Assembly (NCBI GenBank): GCA_019119875.1
Contig: DWWG01000062.1
Location: 1-42,597, forward strand
DNA from: Candidatus Dietzia intestinigallinarum
GTDB taxonomy: Bacteria; Actinomycetota; Actinomycetes; Mycobacteriales; Mycobacteriaceae
Direction of reading: 5' to 3'
DNA length: 42,597 bases
In this document: piece by piece, positions 24,355 through 32,654 of the stretch
How positions within the stretch are numbered: position 1 is the first letter of the stretch
How the letters are laid out: each line of letters opens with the position of its first letter
Made by a program: the position numbers and the translations under genes
Notes under the pieces: model-generated
The model's input: the letters and a program-made list of their open reading frames with translations, nothing else
Told to the model about the DNA's origin: nothing
The model's database searches: none

Positions 24355-25155
24355 ATGAACGACCTGATGGACCGCCCTGTTGCCGAGCGGGTTCGTACGG
24401 TGCTCGCTCGTGGAGCGGCCGGGACGGTCGAGGCCGGGATGCTCCGGCGCCCGCTGCGGTCGGCGCGGGTGCGGGACGACGGCGTGATCGTGCTCGTCGT
24501 CGACGTCGGCGGCATGTCCCGCGAGGCCGGTGACGAGGCGCGCATGGCCGACGTCGGCGCGTCGGCCACCGTCGAGATCGTGGACACCGTCTGCACCGGA
24601 CGCTGCCGCGGGGCGGCGCCGCGGCCGTCGTTCGCGCTGGACGGTCGGCGGGTGTCCGGGCCAAAGGGGTGCGACGACGAGTGTGCCGTGGCCCGTGGCG
24701 TGGTGATCCTCTCGGGGATCGTCACCTCCGCCTCTGATGCCCGTCGCCGCAGGTTGGTCACCGCCGACGGCGGCGGGACGGGCCCCGGCGGGGACCTGAA
24801 ATCCGTGCGACTGAGCGAGTTGCAGCCGTTGGAGATCACCTACCTCGGCGGCGACGGCGCGCACCTGGTGTCGCGCTCCGAGCTCGCGTCCGCGACCGTC
24901 GACCCGGTCGGCGTGGACGAGCAGGACTGGCTCCGGAGGCTAGGCCCGGACTCCGGGTTCGCGGAGCGGTTGGTGCTCGCCGCCGGCCGGGAGGTCGCCG
25001 CAGGCGTCCCGCGCGTCGTCGGTGTCGACGGCCGGGGACTGGACGTCGCCGTGGACTCCGTCGGCGGCTTCCGAGAGGTGTTCCGTGTCCCGTTCTCGCA
25101 GGTCTGCCGCGATTCCGAGGCGGTGCGGCGAGAGCTCGAGACCCTCGGGATCTGA
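24355..25155 (+). CDS. DUF2470-like protein, copy A, with two CX3C motifs
   Basis: A 266-residue cytosolic protein. The last 80 residues (VVGVDGRGLDVAV ... FRVPFSQVCRDSEAVRREL) resemble the DUF2470 domain found at the C-terminus of HugZ-like split-barrel heme-degrading proteins. The N-terminal part (about 25-180) may be the matching split barrel, but its sequence is divergent. Four Cys form two CX3C pairs (C80/C84 and C106/C110), unusual for this group and possibly a metal site. The ATG at 24355 has AGGAGG six nt upstream. The next gene has the same layout, so the two are diverged tandem paralogs. A heme or iron role is inferred from the domain and from the iron box before the next gene. Confidence 0.65.
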   Translation: MNDLMDRPVAERVRTVLARGAAGTVEAGMLRRPLRSARVRDDGVIVLVVDVGGMSREAGDEARMADVGASATVEIVDTVCTGRCRGAAPRPSFALDGRRVSGPKGCDDECAVARGVVILSGIVTSASDARRRRLVTADGGGTGPGGDLKSVRLSELQPLEITYLGGDGAHLVSRSELASATVDPVGVDEQDWLRRLGPDSGFAERLVLAAGREVAAGVPRVVGVDGRGLDVAVDSVGGFREVFRVPFSQVCRDSEAVRRELETLGI

Positions 25156-25215
25156 GCCCGGGAGTCAGAGGCCGGGCCAGGAAAATCCTGTCAGTTTCCA
25201 CACGGCCCTTGCGTT

Positions 25216-25234
25216 ATAGGTGAGCCTTACCTAA
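25216..25234. promoter_or_regulatory. IdeR/DtxR-type iron box
   Basis: ATAGGTGAGCCTTACCTAA matches the 19-bp consensus TTAGGTTAGSCTAACCTAA at 16 of 19 positions, including both outer AGGT/ACCTAA arms. It overlaps a possible -10 (TATAGG or TAGGTG) with TTTCCA as -35, so iron-loaded repressor would block transcription of the gene at 25342. Confidence 0.75.
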
Positions 25235-25271
25235 GTTGGTCGGCGCGGGTAGTCACGTCCCCGCCCCCGGG

Positions 25272-25306
25272 CCGCTCCGGCGTCACTCCCTGAGACGCCG
25301 GAGCGG
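25272..25306 (+). promoter_or_regulatory. 13-bp leader hairpin between the iron box and the DUF2470-like gene B
   Basis: CCGCTCCGGCGTC (25272-25284) pairs perfectly with GACGCCGGAGCGG (25294-25306), 9-nt loop. It lies in the expected 5' leader, 36 nt before the start codon. It could be an attenuator, or the terminator of gene A with the iron-box promoter lying inside the read-through zone. There is no T-run. Confidence 0.5.
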
Positions 25307-25341
25307 TGCGGGAACCGATTACGACGAGAGGTGTTCGACGC

Positions 25342-26172
25342 ATGCGATCCCTGGTGGGGCCCGTCCCCGAACCCGCAGAACGCGCCGGCTCCGCCCTCCG
25401 CCGCTGCGGGCGCGGAACGCTCACCTTCGGGGCCGACGTCTCCGCCATCCGGCCCGCGGCCGCAGACACCGCGGCCCGCCCGAACGAGGGCACCACGCCC
25501 GTCACCGCAGACGTGCGTCTCGCCCATCACGCCCCCGGCACCGCCGACGTCTGGGTCGCCGTCCCGATGGCCGACGCGGCCATGATCACCCGCGGGGTGG
25601 TGCACGCCCGGCTGGAAGTGCTGGACGTGATCATCGGACGAGTGGCGGACGGGCGTTGCCGCCGCGTCGTCGTCGTTGAAGGCAGCGCCGAACTGCCCGG
25701 CATTCGCGCCCAACGCCACGTCGCCACCCACATCGCGGAGGAGCTGCCCGACTCGGTCCTGCTCGGCGTAGGCGGCGACGTCGCACTGGTGCGGCTACGC
25801 GCCGATCGGATCGTGCTCACCGACCACGACGGCGTCGCCGACATCGCCCCCGACGACCTCGCCACCTCCGGACCCGACCCCTTCGCCGACCTGGAGGGAC
25901 ACTGGCTGGAGCACCTCAACGACCCGCGCTGCCGCATCGTTCCTCGGATCGCCATGCGCGTGTGCCGCTGCCTTCCCGCCCAGCGGCCCCTGCTCGTCGG
26001 CATCGACCGCGCCGGCGTCGACCTCGAGTTCACCGACCGCGACGACACCATCCACCGGCAGCGACTTCCGTTCGCCGAGGCGTGCACCGACGTGGCCGAG
26101 CTGGGCACCCAGATCAGGCTGCTCGCGGGTGGGCCACGGTACCCTCTGGATCGTGCTGCTCTCCGACCGTGA
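25342..26172 (+). CDS. DUF2470-like protein, copy B, predicted iron-regulated
   Basis: A 276-residue protein with the same plan as its upstream neighbour. The C-terminal part is the clearer DUF2470: HWLEHLND at about 187-194, then [17 protein letters not shown] and [16 protein letters not shown]. The N-terminal half (about 55-175; [23 protein letters not shown]) probably forms the paired barrel. DUF2470 proteins include HugZ-type heme oxygenases; the iron box 110 bp upstream fits a heme-iron release role under iron limitation. The ATG at 25342 has a GAGAGGT site. The last 20 nt overlap dcd. It lacks the two CX3C pairs of copy A. Confidence 0.65.
   Translation: MRSLVGPVPEPAERAGSALRRCGRGTLTFGADVSAIRPAAADTAARPNEGTTPVTADVRLAHHAPGTADVWVAVPMADAAMITRGVVHARLEVLDVIIGRVADGRCRRVVVVEGSAELPGIRAQRHVATHIAEELPDSVLLGVGGDVALVRLRADRIVLTDHDGVADIAPDDLATSGPDPFADLEGHWLEHLNDPRCRIVPRIAMRVCRCLPAQRPLLVGIDRAGVDLEFTDRDDTIHRQRLPFAEACTDVAELGTQIRLLAGGPRYPLDRAALRP
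26140..26145 (+). promoter_or_regulatory. -10 element of a probable leaderless dcd promoter
   Basis: TACCCT within the end of the upstream gene, 7 nt before the GTG at 26153. The same hexamer and spacing occur before the Nudix gene. Confidence 0.45.
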
Positions 26173-26716
26173 CCTTCGTGCCGAGCTCGCCGACGGGCGG
26201 GTCGTGCTCGATCCCTTCGACCCGTCGCTGATCCAGCCCTCCAGCATCGACGTCCGGCTCGACCGCGTGTTCCGCGTGTTCAACAACTCGCGCTACACCC
26301 ACATCGACCCGGCGCAGCAGCAGGACGAGCTCACCGAACTGGTCGAGGTCGCCGACGGGGATCCGTTCGTGCTACACCCGGGCGAGTTCGTCCTGGGCGC
26401 CACTCTCGAGCGGCTCGACCTGCCCGACGATCTGGCCGGACGTCTCGAGGGCAAGTCCTCGCTCGGACGACTCGGACTGCTCACCCACTCCACGGCCGGA
26501 TTCATCGACCCCGGCTTCGGCGGGCACATCACGCTCGAGCTGTCGAATGTGGCCAACCTGCCCATCACGCTGTGGCCCGAGATGAAGATCGGCCAACTGT
26601 GCCTGTTCCGGCTGTCCAGCCCGGCCGAGAGCCCGTACGGCAGCACGTCGATAGGCTCCAAGTACCAGGGGCAGCGCGGCCCCACCCCGTCGAGGGCGTA
26701 CCTCAACTTCCAGTAG
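26153..26716 (+). CDS. dcd: dCTP deaminase (probably bifunctional deaminase/dUTPase)
   Basis: A 187-residue Dcd. It starts [12 protein letters not shown] as in other family members and carries [20 protein letters not shown] and [16 protein letters not shown], with catalytic Glu129 and the nucleotide-binding Ser/Arg. It converts dCTP towards dUMP; the M. tuberculosis homolog is bifunctional and the motif agrees with that. The GTG at 26153 gives the family N-terminus and overlaps the previous gene by 20 nt. dcd followed by UDP-glucose dehydrogenase is the M. tuberculosis order (Rv0321-Rv0322). The stop codon lies in a 17-bp tandem duplication. Confidence 0.96.
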   Translation: MLLSDRDLRAELADGRVVLDPFDPSLIQPSSIDVRLDRVFRVFNNSRYTHIDPAQQQDELTELVEVADGDPFVLHPGEFVLGATLERLDLPDDLAGRLEGKSSLGRLGLLTHSTAGFIDPGFGGHITLELSNVANLPITLWPEMKIGQLCLFRLSSPAESPYGSTSIGSKYQGQRGPTPSRAYLNFQ

Positions 26717-26740
26717 GTCCCCGCTTCCAGTAGGCCCCCG
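26707..26740. repeat. 17-bp tandem duplication over the dcd stop
   Basis: CTTCCAGTAGGTCCCCG at 26707-26723 is followed directly by the same sequence with one change at 26724-26740. The first copy contains the dcd TAG. Confidence 0.9.
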
Positions 26741-27036
26741 CGACGAGGTTCCCCGCCCGCCTCCGCATCCGCGCCCGCGCCTGCTCGCGCACCCTGGAGC
26801 ACCTCCGCATCCGCGCCCGCGCCTGCTCGCGCCGGGAGGATCCGCTCCCCGGCGTGAACTCCCGCCCGTGCATCGGCGGGGGCGGGACGCCATCGCGAGG
26901 AGCGGCTGTTCTGCCCGGGGCCCGCCATGTTCGTGTGGACAGCCCGTCACCGCACGGAAAGGTGCGGCGCGCAGTGCTCGTCCGGCGTTCACGCAACGGT
27001 TCCCGAGCCGTCGCCTCCGGCCTATAGACAGAGGGC
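26717..27036. other. 320-nt stretch without a gene between dcd and udgA
   Basis: It holds the second 17-bp unit, two 31-bp direct repeats, and near the end a TATAGA hexamer (27023-27028) 8 nt before the udgA start that may be its -10. I see no coding frame and no clear terminator for dcd. Confidence 0.6.
26760..26832. repeat. 31-bp direct repeat with 42-bp period downstream of dcd
   Basis: An identical 31-bp segment starting CCTCCGCATCCGCGCCCGCG occurs at 26760-26790 and 26802-26832, with 11 nt between. Confidence 0.9.
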
Positions 27037-28485
27037 ATGCGTATGACCGTGTTCGGGACCGGGTACCTCGGCGCCACCCATGCCGCCTGCATGGCCGAGT
27101 TGGGGCATGAGGTGCTGGGGGTCGACGTCGACGAGGCGAAGATCGAGCGACTTCGGCGCGGCGACGTGCCGTTCTACGAGCCGGGACTGCCCGAGATCCT
27201 CTCCCGGCACGTCGACTCGGGCCGGCTGCGGTTCACCACCGACTACGCCGAGGCGGCCGAGTTCGCGGACCTGCACTTCATCGGGGTGGGCACCCCTCAA
27301 CGCAAAGGCGAGTTCTCCGCCGACACCTCCCAGGTCGAGGACGTGGTGGCGCGCCTGTCCCCGCTGCTGACGCGAGATGCGGTGCTGGTCGGCAAGTCCA
27401 CGGTGCCGGTGGGGACGGCGGTGCGGCTGCAGGGGATCGCGGACTGGCACGGGCCCGGCGGGGTGCGCGCCGACGTGGTGTGGAACCCGGAGTTCCTGCG
27501 CGAGGGGTTCGCGGTCGAGGACACGCTGACGCCGGACCGCATCGTGATCGGCCTGCCCGGCGGGGCCGACGAGCAGAGCACGGCCCGTGATCTGGTGTAT
27601 GAGGCGTACGCCCCGATCCTGGACTCGGACCCGTGCCCGGTGATCGTGACCGACCTCGCGACCTCGGAGCTGGTCAAGGTCAGCGCGAACGCCTTCCTGG
27701 CCACCAAGATCAGTTTCATCAACGCCGTGTCGGAGGTCTGCGAGGCCGCCGGCGCGGACGTGACGGTGTTGGCCGATGCTATCGGGATGGACCCGCGAAT
27801 CGGCCGGAGGTTCCTCGGCGCCGGCCTCGGCTTCGGTGGCGGCTGCCTGCCCAAGGACATCCGGGCGTTCATGGCACGTGCGGGCGAGCTGGGCGCTGAC
27901 GAGGCGATGACGTTCCTGCGGGAGGTCGACTCGATCAACATGCGTCGCCGCGAGCGGATGGTCGACCTGACCGCCGAGGCGTGCGGGGGGACGCTGATCG
28001 GCAAGACTGTCGCGGTACTGGGGGCCGCGTTCAAACCCGACTCCGACGACGTGCGCGACTCGCCGGCCCTGAACGTGGCCGGGATGCTCTCCCTCAAGGG
28101 CGCTCAGGCCGTGGTCTATGACCCGCAGGCTCTCGACAATGCTCGCGCGCTGTTCCCGACGCTGACATATGCCGACTCGGCGCTCGAGGCGTGTGAGGGC
28201 GCCGACGTGGTGCTGGTGGCCACCGAGTGGGCAGAATTCGTGGACCTCGACCCGGCCGCGGTGGACCGCGTCGCGCGCGGACGAATCCTGCTGGACGGCC
28301 GCAACTGCATGCCCGGCGACGTCTGGCGTCTGGCCGGCTGGACCTATCGCGCGCTCGGCCGCGGCGTGCCGGCCCGGCCGTCGGGGCGTACGGACCGGCC
28401 CGTGGATCGTGCGGACCGGCCCGTGGGTCGTGCGGACGAGCCCGTGGGGCGCGTGGCCGGCAGCCCGGGGCTCGTCACCGCCTGA
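27037..28485 (+). CDS. udgA: UDP-glucose 6-dehydrogenase
   Basis: A 482-residue NAD-dependent dehydrogenase making UDP-glucuronate from UDP-glucose. The Rossmann motif FGTGYLGATHAACMA opens the protein; the catalytic Cys270 is in GFGGGCLPKD, and NPEFLREG and the C-terminal UDP-binding domain are present. The ATG at 27037 matches the N-terminus of mycobacterial UdgA; an ATG two codons later has better ribosome spacing. Residues from about 450 are an extra tail with three 7-residue repeats (RTDRPVD-type), not part of the enzyme fold. The last 11 nt overlap the convergent regulator gene. Confidence 0.94.
   Translation: MRMTVFGTGYLGATHAACMAELGHEVLGVDVDEAKIERLRRGDVPFYEPGLPEILSRHVDSGRLRFTTDYAEAAEFADLHFIGVGTPQRKGEFSADTSQVEDVVARLSPLLTRDAVLVGKSTVPVGTAVRLQGIADWHGPGGVRADVVWNPEFLREGFAVEDTLTPDRIVIGLPGGADEQSTARDLVYEAYAPILDSDPCPVIVTDLATSELVKVSANAFLATKISFINAVSEVCEAAGADVTVLADAIGMDPRIGRRFLGAGLGFGGGCLPKDIRAFMARAGELGADEAMTFLREVDSINMRRRERMVDLTAEACGGTLIGKTVAVLGAAFKPDSDDVRDSPALNVAGMLSLKGAQAVVYDPQALDNARALFPTLTYADSALEACEGADVVLVATEWAEFVDLDPAAVDRVARGRILLDGRNCMPGDVWRLAGWTYRALGRGVPARPSGRTDRPVDRADRPVGRADEPVGRVAGSPGLVTA
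28387..28449 (+). repeat. Three 21-bp tandem repeats in the udgA tail
   Basis: Units at 28387-28407, 28408-28428 and 28429-28449 encode RTDRPVD, RADRPVG and RADEPVG. The third unit is slightly diverged. Confidence 0.9.
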
Positions 28486-29440
28486 GTGGAGCCGCGGCTT
28501 CGCCGAACCGGTTCCGGTAGGACGTCGGGGTGGTCGAGAACGCCCTGGTGAAGTTCTGACGGAACGTCACCGTGCTGCCGAAACCACAGGCGCGGGCGAC
28601 CTCGTCGATGCTGCTGGAGGTGTTCTCCAGCAGCATCCGAGCGTGGTCCAGCCGCCGCGAGAGCACCCACTTGCCCGGACTGGTCCCGGTCACCTCGGAG
28701 AAGCGACGCGCGAAGTTGCGGCGGCTCATGTGTGAGCGACGCGCGAGTTCGTCGACTGAGAGGTCGGCGTCGAGGTTGCCCAGCGCCCACTGGATGACGG
28801 CGCCGATGTTGTCGTCGTCGTCACGATCCGGCACCGGTCGCTGGATGTACTGTGCCTGGTCGCCGTCACGGTGGGGTGCCACCACGATGTGCCGCGCCAC
28901 CTTGGCGGCCGCCGTCGCCCCCAGGTGCACCCGGACCACATGCAGGCACGCGTCAAGGGATGAGGCGGTCCCGGCGGAAGTGATCACGTCGCCGTGGTCG
29001 ATGTACAGATCCGAGGCGCAGACCTCGACCTCGGGGTGGCGCCGTGCGAGTTCATCGGCCTCCTCCCAGTGGGTCACCACCGTTCGGCCGTCCAGGACGC
29101 CGCTCCCGACGACCGGGTAGGCGCCCAGACACAGCCCGGCGATTCCCCCGCCCCGGGCATGGGTGGAGCGCACGAGGTCGAGGAGCGCGGGATCCGGAAC
29201 CGGGAGATCGTTCGGCCAGGCGGGGAACACCAGGAGGTCGGCGTCCGCAGCCGCCCCCGGTCCGGCGAGCTCGTCGAGCACCACGCCCTCCGCTGTCCGG
29301 ACCGAGGAGCCGTCCGCGCTCCAGGTGACCACCTGCCAGTCCTCTGCGAGCCCGAGTCGCGACACTTCGCCGAACACGAGCAGGGGGGCGGCGAGATGGA
29401 ACATCGTCATTCCGTCGAAGACGTGGATCGCGACACGCAT
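28475..29440 (-). CDS. GlxA-type AraC-family transcriptional regulator
   Basis: A 321-residue regulator. Residues 1-170 are a DJ-1/PfpI-like domain (MRVAIHVFDGMTMFHLAAPL; GLCLGAYPV holds the nucleophile-elbow Cys; ITSAGTASSLDACLHVV is characteristic of the family). Residues about 215-310 are the AraC DNA-binding domain with two helix-turn-helix motifs (SVDELARRSHMSRRNFARRF and SSIDEVARACGFGSTVTFRQ). It is divergent from the hydrolase at 29559 with 118 nt between, so it probably controls that gene and the flavin monooxygenase after it. The effector is unknown. Its end overlaps udgA by 11 nt. Confidence 0.9.
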   Translation of the reverse strand: MRVAIHVFDGMTMFHLAAPLLVFGEVSRLGLAEDWQVVTWSADGSSVRTAEGVVLDELAGPGAAADADLLVFPAWPNDLPVPDPALLDLVRSTHARGGGIAGLCLGAYPVVGSGVLDGRTVVTHWEEADELARRHPEVEVCASDLYIDHGDVITSAGTASSLDACLHVVRVHLGATAAAKVARHIVVAPHRDGDQAQYIQRPVPDRDDDDNIGAVIQWALGNLDADLSVDELARRSHMSRRNFARRFSEVTGTSPGKWVLSRRLDHARMLLENTSSSIDEVARACGFGSTVTFRQNFTRAFSTTPTSYRNRFGEAAAPLRR

Positions 29441-29558
29441 ATGTTGGCCTTAATTCATCGAATATGTGCGTTTGTGCCACTCACGGTACGGCATGCCGCC
29501 AACGCACCATGGGGACAACTGGCCGCAACCCCGGCCATCCACCCCACAGGAGGCAGCA

Positions 29559-30188
29559 ATGAGCACGACCAACCGGGCACTGATCGTCATCGACGTTCAG
29601 CAGGAGTACTTCGACGGCCCGCTCGAGATCCAGTACCCACCCCGGGACGAGTCCCGCGCCCAGATCCTGCGGGCGATCGACGTCGCGGACGAAGCCGGCA
29701 TCCCGGTGGTGATCGTGCAGCACGAACTGCCGGAGGAAGCCCCGGTGTTCGCGAAGGGCAGCGCCGGATTCGCACTGCACAGCGAGATCGAAGGCAAGGT
29801 CAACACCGCGAGGAAGTCGGTGACCAAGCACTTCGCCAGTGTCTTCGAGGGAACCGACGTGGTGGACTGGCTGCGTGAGAAGGGCATCGACCGCGTGACG
29901 CTGGTCGGCTACATGACCAACAACTGCGTGATCGGCACCGCTGTCACCGGCGAACCGCTCGGCCTCACCGTCGAGATCCTCTCCGATGCCACCGGCGCGA
30001 TCAGCATCAGCAACGACGCCGGCTCCGCTTCCGGAAAGCAGGTTCACCAGACACTCATGGCCGTCCTCAACTCCAACTTCGCCCGGGTCGCCACGACCGA
30101 CGCCTGGGCCGAGGCAGTGGCCAAGGGGGCGGATCTGGAGGGCAGCAACCTGGTCAGCTCGGCGCTGCAGGGTCGCGAGGCCCACTGA
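29559..30188 (+). CDS. Isochorismatase-family cysteine hydrolase
   Basis: A 209-residue hydrolase of the isochorismatase/nicotinamidase fold. The catalytic triad is Asp12 (LIVIDVQQEYF), Lys90 (SVTKHFASVF) and Cys123 (YMTNNCVIGTA). Members cleave C-N or vinyl-ether bonds in small molecules; the substrate here is not predictable. The ATG at 29559 has AGGAGG at 29548-29553. It is the first gene of a two-gene operon with the flavin-dependent monooxygenase (30 nt gap) and is divergent from the GlxA-type regulator. Confidence 0.92.
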   Translation: MSTTNRALIVIDVQQEYFDGPLEIQYPPRDESRAQILRAIDVADEAGIPVVIVQHELPEEAPVFAKGSAGFALHSEIEGKVNTARKSVTKHFASVFEGTDVVDWLREKGIDRVTLVGYMTNNCVIGTAVTGEPLGLTVEILSDATGAISISNDAGSASGKQVHQTLMAVLNSNFARVATTDAWAEAVAKGADLEGSNLVSSALQGREAH

Positions 30189-30218
30189 ACCGCACCGGCA
30201 GAAGATCGGAGGAGAACC

Positions 30219-31298
30219 ATGACCCCCGCACCCTTCGTGCTGTCGGTCCTGGACAACGCACACACCGGCGTGGGGCAGACGGTCAGCGAGGCGTTCGACG
30301 AGGTGATCTCGCTGGCCCGGTTGGCCGACAGGCGCGGCTTCCGGCGGTTCTGGATGTCCGAGCACCACGCCATGCCGGCTGCGTCCACCGCGTCCCCGCA
30401 GCTGATGGTGGCCAGACTGATCGCCGAGACCGAGCGGATCAACCTCGGAGCGGGTGGCGTCATGCTCCCCAACCACGCGCCCCTGGTGATCGCCGAGCAG
30501 TTCGGCATGCTCGACGCGCTCGCCCCGGGACGAATCGACCTCGGGGTGGGCCGGGCGCCGGGCACCGATCCGGCCACCGCGGCCGCCCTTCGTCGTCATC
30601 ACCAGGCCAACGACCAGTTCCCGCAGCAGGTGCTGGAGCTACTCGGCTTCCTGAACGACGACTTCCCCGACGGTCACAGGTACCGGGAGGTCCACGCCGT
30701 TCCGGGGCCCTGGCAGGCGGATCAGAACAGGGTTCCGCGGCCCGAGACCTCACCGGAGCTGTGGATTCTCGGCTCGTCCCCGTATTCGGCGAGCCTGGCG
30801 GGCCAGCTCGGCAGGCCGTACGCGTTCGCGCTCCAGTTCGGTGATGCCGATGTGGATTCGGCCATGCGCCTCTACCGCGAGAGTTTCCGCCCCTCTGAAG
30901 TGCTGGCCGAACCGTACAGTCTGGTCAGCGTTCCCGTGGTGGCCGACCATGATCCGGAGCAGGCCAGGCGGCAGGCCGCTTCGGCGGCCATGGCGATGCT
31001 GAGGATGTTCATGCGCAGGGGATACAGCCTGCTTCCACCGGACGAGGTCGAGCAGTACCCCGCCACCGCGCAGGAACGGGCGATTCTCGATTCCTATACC
31101 GAGCGGTTCCTCAACGGTCGCCCGGAGTACGTCGCCGACAAGCTCGACCGGTTGCATGCCCGGACCGGGGTGGACGAGGTGATGCTCGTGGTGATGGGTC
31201 ACTCCCGCCGGGCTCAGTACCGCACGCTCGAGCTCCTCGCTGACCACTACGGGCTGCCCGGGGCCCGGCGGGCACCCGCTACTGCCGGTACGAGCTGA
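30219..31298 (+). CDS. LLM-class flavin-dependent oxidoreductase
   Basis: A 359-residue bacterial luciferase-like monooxygenase of the single-component type. Typical blocks: FRRFWMSEHHAMPAA at about 41-55, LGAGGVMLPNHAPLVIAEQFG and LDALAPGRIDLGVGRAPGTD, then LWILGSSPYSASLAGQLG. It uses reduced flavin to oxidise a small organic compound. GGAGGAG lies just before the ATG. It forms an operon with the upstream hydrolase, suggesting a small catabolic route under the GlxA-type regulator. The 3' end overlaps the convergent aminotransferase by 20 nt. Confidence 0.92.
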   Translation: MTPAPFVLSVLDNAHTGVGQTVSEAFDEVISLARLADRRGFRRFWMSEHHAMPAASTASPQLMVARLIAETERINLGAGGVMLPNHAPLVIAEQFGMLDALAPGRIDLGVGRAPGTDPATAAALRRHHQANDQFPQQVLELLGFLNDDFPDGHRYREVHAVPGPWQADQNRVPRPETSPELWILGSSPYSASLAGQLGRPYAFALQFGDADVDSAMRLYRESFRPSEVLAEPYSLVSVPVVADHDPEQARRQAASAAMAMLRMFMRRGYSLLPPDEVEQYPATAQERAILDSYTERFLNGRPEYVADKLDRLHARTGVDEVMLVVMGHSRRAQYRTLELLADHYGLPGARRAPATAGTS

Positions 31299-32532
31299 GG
31301 AAGTTCCCGATCCGCTCGATCGCGGTCCCCAGGTCCCGGGACGGCGGCAGGGTGACGATCCGGAAGTGGTCCGGGTTGGGCCAGTTGAAGCCGGTGCCCT
31401 GCGTGATGAGGATGCGCTCGCGCTCGAGCAGGTCGAGGGCGAACTGGCGGTCGTCGTGGATCTCGTGGACATCCGGGTCCAGCCTGGGGAACACGTACAG
31501 CGCGCCCATCGGCCGCACGCAGCTCACCCCGGGGATCGAGTTGAGCTTCTCCCACGCGATGCCACGCTGCTCGTGCAACCGCCCACCGGGCTCGATGAGT
31601 TCGTCGATCGACTGGTAGCCGCCAAGCGCCACCTGGATGGCGTGCTGCGCCGGAACGTTGGGACACAGCCGCGTCGACGCCAGCAGTTCCAGCCCCTCGA
31701 GGAACCCGGCCGCGTGGGCCTTGGGGCCGGTGATCGCCACCCAGCCCGCCCGGTAGCCGGCCACACGGTACGTCTTGGACAGGCCGTTGAACGTCAGGAC
31801 CAGCAGGTCGGGGGCGAGCGTGGCGATGGAGATGTGCTCGGCCTCGTCGTAGATGATCCTGTCGTAGATCTCGTCCGCCAGGATCAGCAGGCTGTGCTCG
31901 CGGGCCAGGTCGACGATCCCCTGCAGCACCTCACGCGAGTAGACGGCGCCGGTGGGGTTGTTGGGGTTGATCACCACGATCGCCTTGGTGCGCGGGGTGA
32001 TCTTGGAGGCGATGTCCTCCAGTGACGGGTTCCAGTCGTCGGACTCGTCGCAGAGGTAGTGGACCGGCCTGCCGCCGGACAGTGAGGTCATGGCGGTCCA
32101 CAGCGGGTAGTCCGGGGCGGGGATCAGCACCTCGTCGCCGTCGTCGAGCAGCGCCTGCATGGTCATGGTGATGAGCTCGGAGACACCGTTGCCCAGGTAG
32201 ATGTCGTTGACGCTGAGCCGGGGGAAGTCGGGCACCAGCTCGTAACGCGTGTAGATCGCGCGGCGGGCCGACAGGATGCCCTTGGATTCGGAGTAGCCCT
32301 GCGCGTGGGGGAGCGCGGCGATCATGTCGCGCATGATCACGTCCGGCGCCTCGAACCCGAAGGGGGCGGGGTTGCCGATGTTGAGCTTGAGGATCCGGTG
32401 GCCCTCGGCCTCGAGCTGGGTGGCGCGCGCCAGTACCGGCCCGCGGATCTCGTAGAGGACGTCCTTGAGCTTGGAGGACTGGTCGAGCGTGCGCGGCTGA
32501 CGAGGCGTGCGTCCCGTGGTCTCAGGCGTCAT
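31279..32532 (-). CDS. aspC: PLP-dependent aminotransferase (AspC/AlaA-like)
   Basis: A 417-residue fold-type I aminotransferase close to alanine/aspartate aminotransferases. The Schiff-base Lys253 is in FNGLSKTYRVAGYR; other sites are LNIGNPAPFGF, GNGVSELI, NPNNPTGAVYS and ADEIYDRI. It exchanges amino groups between amino acids and 2-oxo acids; sequence style suggests an alanine-forming enzyme, but the substrate is not certain. The ATG at 32532 gives the normal N-terminus. In M. tuberculosis the homolog (Rv0337c) is next to the Fe-S reductase Rv0338c; here a regulator and a monooxygenase lie between the two. Confidence 0.92.
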   Translation of the reverse strand: MTPETTGRTPRQPRTLDQSSKLKDVLYEIRGPVLARATQLEAEGHRILKLNIGNPAPFGFEAPDVIMRDMIAALPHAQGYSESKGILSARRAIYTRYELVPDFPRLSVNDIYLGNGVSELITMTMQALLDDGDEVLIPAPDYPLWTAMTSLSGGRPVHYLCDESDDWNPSLEDIASKITPRTKAIVVINPNNPTGAVYSREVLQGIVDLAREHSLLILADEIYDRIIYDEAEHISIATLAPDLLVLTFNGLSKTYRVAGYRAGWVAITGPKAHAAGFLEGLELLASTRLCPNVPAQHAIQVALGGYQSIDELIEPGGRLHEQRGIAWEKLNSIPGVSCVRPMGALYVFPRLDPDVHEIHDDRQFALDLLERERILITQGTGFNWPNPDHFRIVTLPPSRDLGTAIERIGNFLSSYRQ

Positions 32533-32654
32533 ACCTGCCGATTGTGCCACTACGGCAAGGGTGCCCGGCGTCACATGCCCGGCGCCGGCGAATCGTGCCG
32601 GACGCCCCGGACCCCGCCCACCAGGCGCCCAGGCCCGCCCGGTGGAGGCCGCGG

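Noticed and set aside
29488..29502. CACTCACGGTACGG near the hydrolase promoter as a fourth GTTAC-N5-RGTAR dyad
   Set aside because: It shares ACTCACGG but the spacing is one base short and the outer GTTAC arm is missing.
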